Program-made: the position numbers and the translations under genes
Shown: positions 35,135 to 44,289 of the stretch, in pieces
Position numbering within the stretch: the stretch's first letter is position 1
Layout: each line of letters begins with the position of its first letter
Source: Bacillus subtilis
Lineage (GTDB): Bacteria; Pseudomonadota; Alphaproteobacteria; Rhizobiales; Rhizobiaceae
Direction: 5' to 3'
DNA: 64,000 nt
Assembly (NCBI GenBank): GCA_021733665.1
Contig: JAHREI010000004.1
Coordinates: forward strand, 343,268-407,267
The notes under the pieces: generated by a model
Told to the model about the DNA's origin: nothing
Databases searched by the model: none
What the model saw: the letters and a program-made list of their open reading frames with translations, nothing else

Positions 35135-36664
35135 ATGTCTTTATTGAATCTCCAAAATCTTTCTCTCTCACTGTCCGTTGATCTGTTTCGCAATTTGAGC
35201 CTCGTGGTAGGGGAGGGCGAACGGCTTGGTGTGGTTGCCGCCAATGGTCGGGGCAAATCCAGTCTGATGCGTGTGATCAGCGGCGAACTTGAACCGACAG
35301 ATGGTATGGTGACCCGCGCCCGCGGTTTGAAAACCGGTGTGGTGCCGCAATATGTACCGCAGGACTGGCTGGATATCTCATTATATAATGTCGTTCTGGG
35401 TGGGCTGGACGAAGATGCGCAGATGCATGAAAGCTGGCGTGTCGATATTATTCTTGATGATCTGAGTGTTCCGCAGGATATGCGCGACCGTGCAATGCGG
35501 CACTTGAGCGGCGGCTGGCAGCGCCTTGCACTGTTAGCCCGAACACAGATTGCCGAACCTGATTTGCTGCTGCTGGACGAGCCAACCAACCATCTGGATT
35601 TAGAAAAAATCGCTTTGCTGGAAGGCTGGCTGAATGATCTGCCGCGTTCAACTGCGGTGATTATGTGCAGTCATGACCGTGCTTTTCTTGATGTTGTGAC
35701 CAAGCGCACATTGTTTTTGCGGCCGGAAAATTCGCAGATTTACACTCTGCCTTATAGCCGTGCCCGTCTTGCTCTGGATGAGGCCGATGCTGCTGATGCC
35801 CGCCAATATCAGAAAGATATGAAAACGGCGCAGCAGTTGCGTAAACAAGCAGCTAAGCTCAATAATATCGGCATCAATTCGGGCAGTGATCTGCTGGTGG
35901 TGAAAACAAAGCAGCTGAAAGACCGTGCGGAGAAACTGGAAGATGCAGCCAAGCCTGCGCATCTGGAGCGCTCTGCCGGTGTTATCAAGCTGGCAGGGCA
36001 GAGCAGTCATGCTCGTGCGCTGGTGGTGATTGACAATCTCGATGTGGTCACGCCGGATAGCCGCGTTTTGTATAAAACCGGCCGTTTATGGATCAATCCG
36101 GGTGATCGTATTGTTTTGCTTGGTGCCAATGGTACAGGCAAAACACGCCTGCTGACTATGGTGCGTAATGTAATTACGGGTGTTGAGCCGGAAAGTGCTG
36201 CGCTTAAAGCCACGCCGTCTCTGGTGTTGGGCTATAGTGATCAGGCATTGTCCGAGCTGAATGATAAACTTACGCCGCTGGAAACCATTATTCGTCGCTT
36301 TGATATTGGTGACCAGAAAGCCCGCTCGCTTCTTGCCGGTGCAGGTATGAATATTGATATGCAGGGCAAGGCGGTTGCACGGCTTTCCGGTGGACAAAAA
36401 GCGCGGCTTGCCATGCTGGTACTGCGTCTGACGCATCCGAATTTCTATATTCTTGATGAGCCGACCAACCATCTGGATATTGAGGGGCAAGAGGCGCTGG
36501 AGGTGGAGTTGCTCAATAGTGATGCCGCTTGTTTGCTGGTTTCTCACGACCGCAGTTTTGTGCGCAATACCGGCAATCGTTTCTGGCAGATTGTGAAGAA
36601 CAAGCTGGTGGAAGTAGAGAGCCCTGAGCCGTTTTTTGAAGAAGCTGCACTGACCGCAGGCTGA
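35135..36664 (+). CDS. ABC-F family ATP-binding protein
   Basis: A 509-residue soluble protein with two ABC domains and no membrane segments. The first has AANGRGKSS, LSGGWQRLALLAR and LLLDEPTNHLDLE; the second has GANGTGKTR, LSGGQKARLAMLV and ILDEPTNHLDIEG. A charged linker (about 220-285) corresponds to the ribosome-reaching P-site tether. ABC-F proteins act on ribosomes to ease stalled translation, and some protect against antibiotics. The second Walker A has TR in place of ST. Only a weak ribosome site precedes ATG 35135. Confidence 0.9.
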   Translation: MSLLNLQNLSLSLSVDLFRNLSLVVGEGERLGVVAANGRGKSSLMRVISGELEPTDGMVTRARGLKTGVVPQYVPQDWLDISLYNVVLGGLDEDAQMHESWRVDIILDDLSVPQDMRDRAMRHLSGGWQRLALLARTQIAEPDLLLLDEPTNHLDLEKIALLEGWLNDLPRSTAVIMCSHDRAFLDVVTKRTLFLRPENSQIYTLPYSRARLALDEADAADARQYQKDMKTAQQLRKQAAKLNNIGINSGSDLLVVKTKQLKDRAEKLEDAAKPAHLERSAGVIKLAGQSSHARALVVIDNLDVVTPDSRVLYKTGRLWINPGDRIVLLGANGTGKTRLLTMVRNVITGVEPESAALKATPSLVLGYSDQALSELNDKLTPLETIIRRFDIGDQKARSLLAGAGMNIDMQGKAVARLSGGQKARLAMLVLRLTHPNFYILDEPTNHLDIEGQEALEVELLNSDAACLLVSHDRSFVRNTGNRFWQIVKNKLVEVESPEPFFEEAALTAG

Positions 36665-36688
36665 CAGAAACGCGTTTCGTTAAACAGG

Positions 36689-36740
36689 ATACCGGCAGTG
36701 AATTTTCACAAAAATACACTGCCGGTATCATTCGTTTTCA
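36689..36740 (+). terminator. Terminator-like hairpin after the ABC-F gene
   Basis: ATACCGGCAGTG (36689-36700) and CACTGCCGGTAT (36717-36728) form a 12-bp stem with a 16-base loop. The following sequence (CATTCGTTTTC) is only moderately T-rich. Confidence 0.6.
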
Positions 36741-36953
36741 AATGTGATGGTTTTTCAACCGAGTATAATCGATTTACTTTCACTTCGATTGCTTTGTCTC
36801 TTGCAGGGAGAGCCCGACTTTGACAAAAGATGGCGACCATGTCTGACAATCCCCTGTCATCATAATCGGCTACAGCAGTTTTGTATCCGTTGCGCAGAGA
36901 TACCATACCGGATTGCAGGCATAACTTTCGATAACGAATTTAGGACTGTTTAA

Positions 36954-37943
36954 ATGGCCAATTCTGCAGATCAGACCCCGCAGGGTCTCGACCGTATTCT
37001 GACACTTGAGCTGGTTCGCGTGACCGAGCGCGCCGCTGTGGCTGCTGCCCGTCTGCGTGGTCGCGGTGATGAAAAAGCTGCGGATCAGGTTGCTGTTGAC
37101 GCAATGCGCAAAGAGCTGAACCGTCTGCCGATCTCCGGTACTGTTGTTATCGGCGAAGGTGAACGCGACGAAGCGCCGATGCTCTATATCGGTGAAGAAG
37201 TTGGTACCCGTAACGGTCCTGAAGTTGACATCGCGCTCGACCCGCTGGAAGGCACCACCATCTGCGCCAAAAACCTGCCAAACTCGCTGGCTGTTGTTGC
37301 AATTGCTGAAAAAGGCAACCTGCTTTACGCACCGGACGTTTACATGCAGAAAATTGCTGTAGGTCCGGGCTATCCGCGCGGCGTTGTAGATATTGATGCT
37401 TCCGCCACTGAAAACCTCCACGCTCTGGCCAAAGCCAAAGGCGTTAAGGTCAACGAAATCACTGCCTGCATCATGGATCGTCCGCGTCACGCACGCCTGA
37501 TCGAAGAAGTACGTGCAACCGGTGCTGCTATTCGTCTGATCGGTGACGGTGACGTTGCCGGTGTTATGCACACTACCAATCCTGATGAAACCGGCATTGA
37601 TATCTATCTCGGCATTGGTGGCGCTCCTGAAGGTGTTCTGGCAGCAGCAGCTCTGCGTTGCATTGGCGGTCAGATGCAGGGTCGTCTGCAGTTCAATTCC
37701 GATGATCAGATCGCCCGCGCTCTGAAAATGGGCGTTACAGACCCGAACAAGGTTTACCTGATGGAAGAAATGGCGAAAGGCGACGTTCTGTTTGCGGCCA
37801 CCGGTGTAACCGACGGCAACATGCTCTCCGGCGTTAAATTTGCCCGCGACTACATCCAGACCCACACCATCGTCATGCGTGCCCAGTCCCAGACTGTGCG
37901 TGAGATTAAGGCGCGTCATCAGGATCTGTCCAAGTTCTCTTAA
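36954..37943 (+). CDS. glpX: Class II fructose-1,6-bisphosphatase
   Basis: A 329-residue GlpX-type phosphatase of gluconeogenesis, with metal and catalytic motifs VIGEGERDEAPMLYIGE and DIALDPLEGTTICAK, then LIGDGDVAGVM and GIGGAPEGVLAAAAL. It converts fructose 1,6-bisphosphate to fructose 6-phosphate in the cytoplasm. Its codon usage is visibly more biased (mostly GTT, CTG, GGT and CGT type codons) than the neighbouring recJ, suggesting strong expression. AGGA lies nine bases before the ATG. Strong hairpins follow. Confidence 0.95.
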   Translation: MANSADQTPQGLDRILTLELVRVTERAAVAAARLRGRGDEKAADQVAVDAMRKELNRLPISGTVVIGEGERDEAPMLYIGEEVGTRNGPEVDIALDPLEGTTICAKNLPNSLAVVAIAEKGNLLYAPDVYMQKIAVGPGYPRGVVDIDASATENLHALAKAKGVKVNEITACIMDRPRHARLIEEVRATGAAIRLIGDGDVAGVMHTTNPDETGIDIYLGIGGAPEGVLAAAALRCIGGQMQGRLQFNSDDQIARALKMGVTDPNKVYLMEEMAKGDVLFAATGVTDGNMLSGVKFARDYIQTHTIVMRAQSQTVREIKARHQDLSKFS

Positions 37944-38008
37944 TACGTAAAAAACGCCAGCTTGGTCTGCAAATGGCGTCTGTCTCGAAATCCGGTGCTC
38001 ACGTACAC

Positions 38009-38048
38009 ACGGCAACGCACGTCCTTTGGGACGTGCAAAGTATGCCGT
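38009..38048 (+). terminator. Nested hairpin downstream of glpX
   Basis: GCACGTCC and GGACGTGC form an 8-bp inner stem with loop TTTG; outer arms ACGGCA (38009-38014) and TGCCGT (38043-38048) extend it. GGCTTTTAG follows, a short T run. This is probably the glpX mRNA 3' end. Confidence 0.5.
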
Positions 38049-38060
38049 GGCTTTTAGATG

Positions 38061-38105
38061 CTGCATAATCTTATCTTTCATCTGTAAGATGAAAGGATTA
38101 TGCAG
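38061..38105. repeat. Long palindromic hairpin between glpX and recJ
   Basis: CTGCATAATC (38061-38070) pairs with GATTATGCAG, and inside it CTTTCATCT pairs with AGATGAAAG around a GTA loop; four bases (TTAT) bulge out. Almost 20 paired bases without a T tail suggest a REP-like element or an RNA structure rather than a plain terminator. Confidence 0.5.
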
Positions 38106-38276
38106 AAGTACGCTCCGCTCCGGTTCCAAAACAGCCACCATTTTCGCCGCAACCTGACAGTTTTTAACCTCGGCGCTACAAGAACAGCTACGAGAGTGGC
38201 ACGACAATTAAATTCTGCTATAAGGCGACATTGAAAAATGTCGCCTTTATTGTTTGTAAAAGCAGGAGTTGCCCGC

Positions 38277-40085
38277 GTGGATATGAATGAGCGTTTGTTT
38301 CTCGGAATACGTTCTTCTGCAACGGGCATGAAATGGGTGGATCGTTTAGGCCTGCGTGAAGCTAATACCGCACTGGCGATCGCCCAGAATTACGGCATTC
38401 CCGATCTGGTTTCCCGCGTTATGGCCGGTCGTGGTGTTGGTCTTGAAGCCGCCGAAGAATTTCTCAATCCGAGCATCCGCTCCCTGATGCCTGATCCGTT
38501 GACTTTGACGGATATGAAACAGGCTGCTGTGCGTATTGCCGATGCTATTCAGCGCCGTGAGAATGTAGCCATTTTCGGTGACTATGACGTCGATGGTGCC
38601 TGTTCTTCAGCACTCCTGTTCCGCTTTCTCACTGCCTATGGCATTAAAAATCTGATCTATATTCCGGATCGTATCTTTGAAGGTTACGGCCCTAATCCCG
38701 ATGCTATGCGGGAACTGGTTGCTAAAGGTGCTTCACTGATCGTGACTGTGGATTGCGGCACCAACAGCGCTGTTTCAATTACAGCTGCGAAAGATGCCGG
38801 TGCCGATGTTGTGGTGCTGGATCACCACCAGCTTGGCGGTGCCTTGCCGGAAGATGCTGCCGCCATTGTCAATCCGAACCGCGAAGATGACATTTCAGGG
38901 CAGGGGCATCTCTGTGCTGCCGGTGTTGTTTTTATGACCTTGGTGCAGGTGGCGCGGGAATTGCGTGAGCGTGGCATTAAAGCGCCAAATGGTACGCCGG
39001 ATTTACTGGGTTATCTCGATCTGGTGGGCTTAGCCACGGTTTGTGATGTGGTGCCGCTGATTGGTGTGAACCGCGCCTTTGTGGTCAAAGGTTTGCTTGC
39101 TGCCCGTAATCAAAGCAATGCTGGCTTGGCAGCTTTGGCGCGTGTGTCGCGTATTGGTGAGCCACTCAATAGTTTCCATTTCGGTTTTCTCATCGGCCCC
39201 CGCATTAATGCCGGCGGGCGTATCGGTAATGCTGCTCTGGGCAGCCGGTTGCTGACATTGGACGACCCTGTTGAAGCCAACACCATTGCAGAAGAACTGG
39301 ACAGGCTGAATGCCGAGCGTCAGGCGATGGAGGCTGTGATGTTGCAGCAGGCTGAGGCGGAAGCCTTTGCTGAACTTTCCGGCAAGTCAGGGCCGGCTGT
39401 ACTGGTCACCGCGAATGAAGAATGGCATCCGGGTATTGTTGGTCTGCTGGCTTCTCGTCTGAAAGATAAAGCCAAACGGCCGGTCTTCGCCATTGCTTTC
39501 AATGCCAATGGTATGGGCACTGGTTCCGGACGTTCAATCAGCGGTTTTGATCTTGGCAAGCTGGTGCGCAAAGCTGTTGAACAGGGATTGCTGGTCAAAG
39601 GCGGTGGCCATGCTATGGCGGCGGGTATCACTGTGGAAAAATCCAAACTTGGTGCTTTGCGGGCATTTTTCGAGGAGCAGGCCGCTGAGCAGGTCGACGA
39701 GTTGCGTTCAGAGCAGAGTCTGGCGATTGACGGTGCTGTTTCTGCTACCGGTGCGACTGTTGCATTATATAATGCATTGGAAAAGGCAGGACCTTATGGG
39801 GCAGGGCATGTGCAGCCGTTGCTGGCATTGCCGAACCATACGATCGCCGATGTGCGCACTGTCGGGCGCGACCATGTGAAGGTTGCGCTGAAAGGACTGG
39901 ATGGCAAGCGTGTGGACGGCATTGCCTTCCGTGCTGCTGACAGTGATCTCGGGCGCTTCCTGTTTGATCAGGCCGGACACATGGTACATGTTGCCGGCCA
40001 TTTATCGCTCAATCACTGGAACGGGTCAGTCTCAACCCAAATCCGTATTGTGGATGCGGCGAAAGTTGATCTCTCGCGACAGTAA
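38277..40085 (+). CDS. recJ: Single-stranded-DNA-specific exonuclease RecJ
   Basis: About 602 residues. N-terminal DHH phosphoesterase motifs IFGDYDVDGACSSAL, VTVDCGTNSAVS and VLDHHQLGG; the DHHA1 half has LASRLKDKAKRPVFAIAF and VKGGGHAMAAGIT; a C-terminal OB-fold ends the protein. RecJ digests single-stranded DNA 5' to 3' in recombination and mismatch repair. I prefer the GTG at 38277, eight bases after AGGAG; an ATG at 38283 and an in-frame ATG at 38238 are alternatives. It meets gloA convergently with a 36-bp gap. Confidence 0.93.
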   Translation: MDMNERLFLGIRSSATGMKWVDRLGLREANTALAIAQNYGIPDLVSRVMAGRGVGLEAAEEFLNPSIRSLMPDPLTLTDMKQAAVRIADAIQRRENVAIFGDYDVDGACSSALLFRFLTAYGIKNLIYIPDRIFEGYGPNPDAMRELVAKGASLIVTVDCGTNSAVSITAAKDAGADVVVLDHHQLGGALPEDAAAIVNPNREDDISGQGHLCAAGVVFMTLVQVARELRERGIKAPNGTPDLLGYLDLVGLATVCDVVPLIGVNRAFVVKGLLAARNQSNAGLAALARVSRIGEPLNSFHFGFLIGPRINAGGRIGNAALGSRLLTLDDPVEANTIAEELDRLNAERQAMEAVMLQQAEAEAFAELSGKSGPAVLVTANEEWHPGIVGLLASRLKDKAKRPVFAIAFNANGMGTGSGRSISGFDLGKLVRKAVEQGLLVKGGGHAMAAGITVEKSKLGALRAFFEEQAAEQVDELRSEQSLAIDGAVSATGATVALYNALEKAGPYGAGHVQPLLALPNHTIADVRTVGRDHVKVALKGLDGKRVDGIAFRAADSDLGRFLFDQAGHMVHVAGHLSLNHWNGSVSTQIRIVDAAKVDLSRQ

Positions 40086-40121
40086 TATGGCTTACCTGAT
40101 ATAGTCTGTTTTGGTGTCAGC

Positions 40122-40562
40122 TCACCAGCTTCCGGTATTTTCCATGGATGCCCATGGTTCCTGCGGTGCGAGTTTTTCACCCTTTTGCAGGATTTCGATG
40201 GAAATGCCGTCCGGTGATTTAACAAAAGCCATGCGGCCGTCACGTGGCGGACGGTTGATCGTGACGCCTTTGTCTTTCAGGTTCTGGCAGAAGTTATAAA
40301 TATTATCGACCTCATAGGCGAGATGTCCGAAATTGCGACCGCCGCTATAGGTTTCCGGATCCCAGTTATAGGTCAGCTCCAGTTCTGGTGCGCGGTTGGT
40401 TTCGGCACTTGCCTGATCCTGTGAGGCGCTGAGGAAAATCAGGGTAAAACGTCCCTGTTCGCTTTCCGTGCGGCGGGTTTCAACCAGTCCGAATTTATTA
40501 ACGTAAAAATCCAGGGCTTCATCGATATCGCGGATACGAACCATTGTATGCAAATAGCGCAT
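40122..40562 (-). CDS. gloA: Lactoylglutathione lyase (glyoxalase I)
   Basis: A 146-residue VOC-fold enzyme. The four metal ligands are visible: His5 (MRYLHTMVRIRD), Glu in PELELTYNW, His in NFGHLAYEVDN and Glu in GISIEILQKGE. It isomerises the methylglyoxal-glutathione hemithioacetal to S-lactoylglutathione. GGAG lies ahead of the ATG at 40562. The C-terminal tail (APQEPWASMENTGSW) is a little longer than in E. coli GloA. Confidence 0.94.
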   Translation of the reverse strand: MRYLHTMVRIRDIDEALDFYVNKFGLVETRRTESEQGRFTLIFLSASQDQASAETNRAPELELTYNWDPETYSGGRNFGHLAYEVDNIYNFCQNLKDKGVTINRPPRDGRMAFVKSPDGISIEILQKGEKLAPQEPWASMENTGSW

Positions 40563-40787
40563 GCTTTGCTCCTCTGTGATCTGATTCCTGTTTGTTGTAA
40601 CAGGTCTTGGCTAAGAAACAGGTCAGAACGCAAATGGTTCATCACTATTTTTGCGGTAACACTCATAAAGTCTGTGATCGAAACAGAAATATTGAAACTT
40701 TGCTCTTGCCGGATACGGTTAAGGAAGTGTTATCTTGGAAACGAGAATCAACCTGATTTGCCTTGCAGATGAAAGGAGGAGAGTGCC

Positions 40788-41369
40788 ATGACCGACAAGT
40801 CTTTGTCCCGCGAGTTTGTGGACGGTGCCAACTCCGCTGATAGCGCAACGGATATTGTTGAAATTTCCGGGGTTATTAAATGGTTCGATGTAGCCAAGGG
40901 CTACGGCTTTGTCGTTCCTGATCAGGAAGGCTACGGCGATATTCTGGTTCACGTTACAATTCTGCGCCGTGACGGTTTTCAAACCGCACAGGAAGGTGCG
41001 CGTGTTGTTTGTGAAATCCGCCGCGGTGAACGCGGCTGGCAGTGTTTCCGCGTTGTTGCGCTTGATCTGTCGACTGTTGCACATCCTTCGACCTTGCCGC
41101 CAGCACGGACTCATGTGGTTGTTACCCCGTCGAGCGGTCTGGAACGTGCCATTGTTAAGTGGTTTAACCGCACCAAGGGCTTTGGTTTCCTGAGCCGTGG
41201 TGAGGGGACTGAAGATATTTTTGTGCATATGGAAACGCTGCGCCGTTTCGGTATGATGGAACTGCGTCCGGGACAGGTGGTTCTGGTGCGTTTTGGTGAT
41301 GGTGATAAAGGTCTGATGGCTGCGGAAATCCATCCGGATATCGGTTCACCTTTCACAAATCCTCATTAA
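40788..41369 (+). CDS. Double cold-shock-domain protein
   Basis: 193 residues with two cold-shock domains: [18 protein letters not shown] with [13 protein letters not shown] (about 27-95), and [20 protein letters not shown] with [13 protein letters not shown] (about 122-185). They are joined by a Pro/Ala linker. Each carries the RNP1-like KGYGF or KGFGF motif for single-stranded nucleic acid binding. Two-domain Csp proteins are common in Rhizobiales. A very strong ribosome site (AAGGAGGAGAG) precedes the ATG, and a terminator follows. Confidence 0.92.
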   Translation: MTDKSLSREFVDGANSADSATDIVEISGVIKWFDVAKGYGFVVPDQEGYGDILVHVTILRRDGFQTAQEGARVVCEIRRGERGWQCFRVVALDLSTVAHPSTLPPARTHVVVTPSSGLERAIVKWFNRTKGFGFLSRGEGTEDIFVHMETLRRFGMMELRPGQVVLVRFGDGDKGLMAAEIHPDIGSPFTNPH

Positions 41370-41397
41370 GAAAACCGGTCACTGACCGGTTTTTTCA
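41370..41397 (+). terminator. Terminator of the cold-shock gene
   Basis: AAAACCGGTCA and TGACCGGTTTT form a compact stem followed by TTTC. Confidence 0.85.
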
Positions 41398-41460
41398 TAT
41401 GTGCTATCATGCATGGCGCTCTAATTTCTCTGAAACTCGTTTTGAAATATGGTTTGCCCG

Positions 41461-41943
41461 ATGAAACAGTGGTTTGCTTTTGTTGTTTTTATTGCTGCTC
41501 TCATAACCGGCAGTGTGTCTGTCTCCGCGCAGGAAGCGCCGATGCAGCTCGCCGTGGATGCGCAAGTCCTGAAAATACAGACGGCTGCGGGTGAGAAAAA
41601 TTTTGCGTTGGAAATTGCCGATACTGACCAGAGCCGTAGTGCAGGGCTGATGTATCGCACGGATTTTCCTGCTGATCGGGCAATGATTTTTGTTTTCGGT
41701 GAAGAGCGTCCGGTCATGATGTGGATGGCCAATACGCCGCTGCCATTGGATATGCTGTTTGTGCATAAGGACGGCACCATTGCCCACATTGCTGAAAATA
41801 CAAAACCTTTTTCAAAAGATATTGTTTCTTCCGGTGTGCCGGTGGCGTTTGTCATCGAAGTGAACGCAGGCATTGCTGAGCAAGAGGGCATCAAGGCTGG
41901 CGATAAGGTGCGGCACCGGATAATATGCAGGCAATGTAAATAA
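41461..41943 (+). CDS. Secreted DUF192 family protein
   Basis: 160 residues: signal peptide MKQWFAFVVFIAALITGS with cleavage near SAQEA, then a DUF192 domain (FALEIADTDQSRSAGLMYRT, MIFVFGEERPVMMWMANT, PLDMLFVHKDGTIAHIAENT, AFVIEVNAG). The family is widespread in the periplasm but has no agreed function. The ATG at 41461 starts the signal peptide; an ATG at 41449 is also in frame. It lies downstream of the cold-shock gene but beyond its terminator. Confidence 0.87.
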   Translation: MKQWFAFVVFIAALITGSVSVSAQEAPMQLAVDAQVLKIQTAAGEKNFALEIADTDQSRSAGLMYRTDFPADRAMIFVFGEERPVMMWMANTPLPLDMLFVHKDGTIAHIAENTKPFSKDIVSSGVPVAFVIEVNAGIAEQEGIKAGDKVRHRIICRQCK

Positions 41944-41997
41944 TATGAGTCCTGTCTGATAGCAGGGCGAACTGGAATAAGATTGCGGAAGTGAACT

Positions 41998-42777
41998 ATG
42001 GTCGTGAATGTGAATGAAGTCCGTTATTTCGAGCATGACGGATTAAAGCTGGCTTATCGTGATGAAGGGCAAGGTGAGCCGATTTTGCTGATCCACGGTT
42101 TTGCTTCCTCCGGTATGGTCAACTGGCTTAATCCGGGCTGGATCAAAACACTGACCGATGCAGGCTATCGTGCAGTTGCGATTGATAATCGTGGCCATGG
42201 CCGTTCCGATAAGCCGCATGACCGTGAACTTTATTATCCGTCACTAATGGCTGCTGATGCTGTTGCACTGTTGGATCATCTGAATATCGAAAAAGCCCAT
42301 GTGATGGGGTATTCGATGGGCGCGCGCATCAGTGCTTTTGCTGCGCTGGAACATCCGGCACGCGTGCATAGTCTGGTATTTGGTGGTCTGGGGATTGGGA
42401 TGGTTACCGGTGCCGGTGACTGGGATCCGATTTATGAAGCACTGCTGGCGGAAGATGTGGACAGTGTTACCCATCCGCGCGGCCTTATGTTCCGTAAATT
42501 TGCCGATCAGACCAAGAGTGATCGTTTTGCACTGGCTGCCTGTGTTATTACCTCAAAAGAACTTATTCCGGCACAGGCGATGGGTATGATCAGCCAGCCG
42601 GCATTAGTGGCTGTCGGCACAAAAGACGATATTGCCGGTGACGCGCAGGAGCTGGCTGATTTGATGTCGAATGCATCTGCTGTGGATATTCCGGATCGCG
42701 ATCATATGCTGGCGGTTGGCGATAAAGTCTATAAGCAGGCGGTTCTGGAGTTTTTGAAAGAACATCCTATCGTTTGA
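41998..42777 (+). CDS. Alpha/beta hydrolase
   Basis: A 259-residue cytoplasmic hydrolase: oxyanion region LLIHGFASSGMVNW, DNRGHGRSDKP, nucleophile elbow GYSMGARIS (Ser), acidic residue in VGTKDDIAGD, and His in IPDRDHMLAVGD. The fold covers esterases, lactonases and C-C hydrolases; the substrate is unknown. GGAAGTG precedes the ATG. It lies between DUF192 and cysE on the same strand, but nothing shows co-function. Confidence 0.87.
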   Translation: MVVNVNEVRYFEHDGLKLAYRDEGQGEPILLIHGFASSGMVNWLNPGWIKTLTDAGYRAVAIDNRGHGRSDKPHDRELYYPSLMAADAVALLDHLNIEKAHVMGYSMGARISAFAALEHPARVHSLVFGGLGIGMVTGAGDWDPIYEALLAEDVDSVTHPRGLMFRKFADQTKSDRFALAACVITSKELIPAQAMGMISQPALVAVGTKDDIAGDAQELADLMSNASAVDIPDRDHMLAVGDKVYKQAVLEFLKEHPIV

Positions 42778-42952
42778 TGTTTGTCGGGTGAGGAAATTCC
42801 CTGCAAGGGCGACAGAGGTATTTTCATCTCTTGCAATGAGGGGTAAACTTCCCAGATAAAGGCTCAGGTGAAGGTGATGACGGTTTTCTGTCTGCCGTGA
42901 TTTGAGTTTGAAGATATCTGCGTTGAAAGAGATGCAAAGCAGGAGGCATGCT

Positions 42953-43777
42953 ATGGCCGCACAAAATTCTCTGCCGGTAAGCAAGATCGTCGATCATATG
43001 GATCCGATCTGGCATTCGGTACGTGCTGAAGCGGAAGCTGCAGCATTGAAGGAGCCTTTGTTGGCTGCATTTCTTTATTCCACGGTACTTAATCAGGACA
43101 GTCTGGAAGATGTGGTCATGCATCGCATTTCCGAGCGTCTTGGTCATGCGGATGTTGCTGCTGATTTGCTGCGCCAGACCTTCGTTGCTATGCGCGATGC
43201 CTCGCCGGAATGGTCACAGACACTGCGTATTGATTTGCAGGCAGTTTATGATCGCGATCCGGCCGCAAGCCGTTTTCTTGACCCGTTGCTCTATATGAAG
43301 GGCTTTCACGCTATTCAGACCCATCGCTTAGCGCATTGGCTGTGGAAGGACGGGCGTAAGGATTTCGCTTATTATTTGCAAAGTCGTTCTTCTTCGATCT
43401 TCCAGACGGATATTCATCCGGCTGCAAAGTTCGGCAGCGGTATCTTTCTCGATCATGCAACAGGACTGGTTGTTGGTGAGACGGCGCAAATCAGCGATGA
43501 TGTCTCGATCCTGCATGAGGTGACACTAGGCGGTACCGGTAAGGCTGGTGGCGACCGTCATCCGAAGATCGGGCGTGGCGTGCTGATCGGTGCCGGTGCA
43601 AAAATTCTCGGCAATATCACCGTTGGCGAATGCTCAAAAATTGCGGCGGGTTCAGTCGTTGTGAAAGCCGTGCCGGATAATGTCACAGTTGCCGGTGTAC
43701 CGGCAAAAGTTCTTGGCGGCTGTGAATGTGCAGAACCGTCGCGTGCTATGGATCAGCTGATCAGTGCAGCCGAGTAA
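42953..43777 (+). CDS. cysE: Serine O-acetyltransferase
   Basis: 274 residues: an N-terminal helical domain (WHSVRAEAEAAALKEP) and a C-terminal left-handed beta-helix of hexapeptide repeats with DIHPAAKFGSGIFLDHATG and GGDRHPKIGRGVLIGAGAK. It acetylates serine with acetyl-CoA to start cysteine synthesis and normally forms a complex with cysteine synthase through its C-terminus; here the tail ends in SAAE rather than the usual Ile. The ATG at 42953 lies six bases after AGGAGG. Confidence 0.94.
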   Translation: MAAQNSLPVSKIVDHMDPIWHSVRAEAEAAALKEPLLAAFLYSTVLNQDSLEDVVMHRISERLGHADVAADLLRQTFVAMRDASPEWSQTLRIDLQAVYDRDPAASRFLDPLLYMKGFHAIQTHRLAHWLWKDGRKDFAYYLQSRSSSIFQTDIHPAAKFGSGIFLDHATGLVVGETAQISDDVSILHEVTLGGTGKAGGDRHPKIGRGVLIGAGAKILGNITVGECSKIAAGSVVVKAVPDNVTVAGVPAKVLGGCECAEPSRAMDQLISAAE

Positions 43778-43860
43778 TACACAGGCGACATGTTGCCCCT
43801 TTACTTATCGGGCGCAGAGGCGCATGAGACAGCCCGTAAAAATGAAACAGGAGAATCCGT

Positions 43861-44073
43861 TTGAAACCCGAAGAAATTAAGAAACTGGACGCCTATTTCA
43901 AGCGGACTTTTGATAATCAGGGTCTCGCTGTTAAGGCGCGTCCACGTAAGGATGACTCCTGCGAGGTTTTCCTTGATGATGAATTCCTTGGCCTGATCTA
44001 CAAGGATGAAGACGAAGGAGAGCTGTCTTACAACTTCTCCATGGCCATCCTGGATATCGATCTGGAAGGCTGA
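43861..44073 (+). CDS. DUF3126 family protein
   Basis: A 70-residue acidic protein starting at TTG with ACAGGAG upstream. The sequence (IKKLDAYFKRTFDNQGLAVK, DSCEVFLDDEFLGLIYKDED) matches the DUF3126 family of small alphaproteobacterial proteins of unknown function, which often follow cysE. The 83-bp gap and shared strand suggest co-transcription with cysE (inference). Confidence 0.85.
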   Translation: MKPEEIKKLDAYFKRTFDNQGLAVKARPRKDDSCEVFLDDEFLGLIYKDEDEGELSYNFSMAILDIDLEG

Positions 44074-44129
44074 TAGATTTTATTTGTATCTTTTAAAGAT
44101 ATGAATTTATCAGTAAAAATAATTACTTA

Positions 44130-44178
44130 TGGCGGTTTGTGCGTGAAGAGATTCACATATGCAAGCCGCCATTTTTTA
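44130..44178 (+). terminator. Terminator after the DUF3126 gene
   Basis: TGGCGG and CCGCCA enclose an imperfect inner stem (GTGAA with TTCAC) and are followed by TTTTTTA. Confidence 0.75.
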
Positions 44179-44203
44179 TTGTTATCGAAAATCGGCTTGT
44201 CAA

Positions 44204-44220
44204 ATGTAATTGTATAACAT
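44204..44220. promoter_or_regulatory. Candidate Zur box upstream of the CobW-type GTPase
   Basis: ATGTAATTGTATAACAT is a 17-bp imperfect palindrome resembling the proteobacterial Zur consensus ATGTTATAATATAACAT. It lies 70 bp before the start of a CxCC GTPase gene of the type that Zur commonly represses. Confidence 0.55.
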
Positions 44221-44289
44221 ATCAATCTTGTCGCTTCACAAAATGCAGACGCCGCCGCAGTCTGCAATTTCTGCTATTCAGGAGATGTT

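Noticed and set aside
36870..38207. 445-codon minus-strand ORF across glpX
   Set aside because: It is the antisense shadow of glpX, whose protein is unmistakable; the antisense frame has no recognisable domain.
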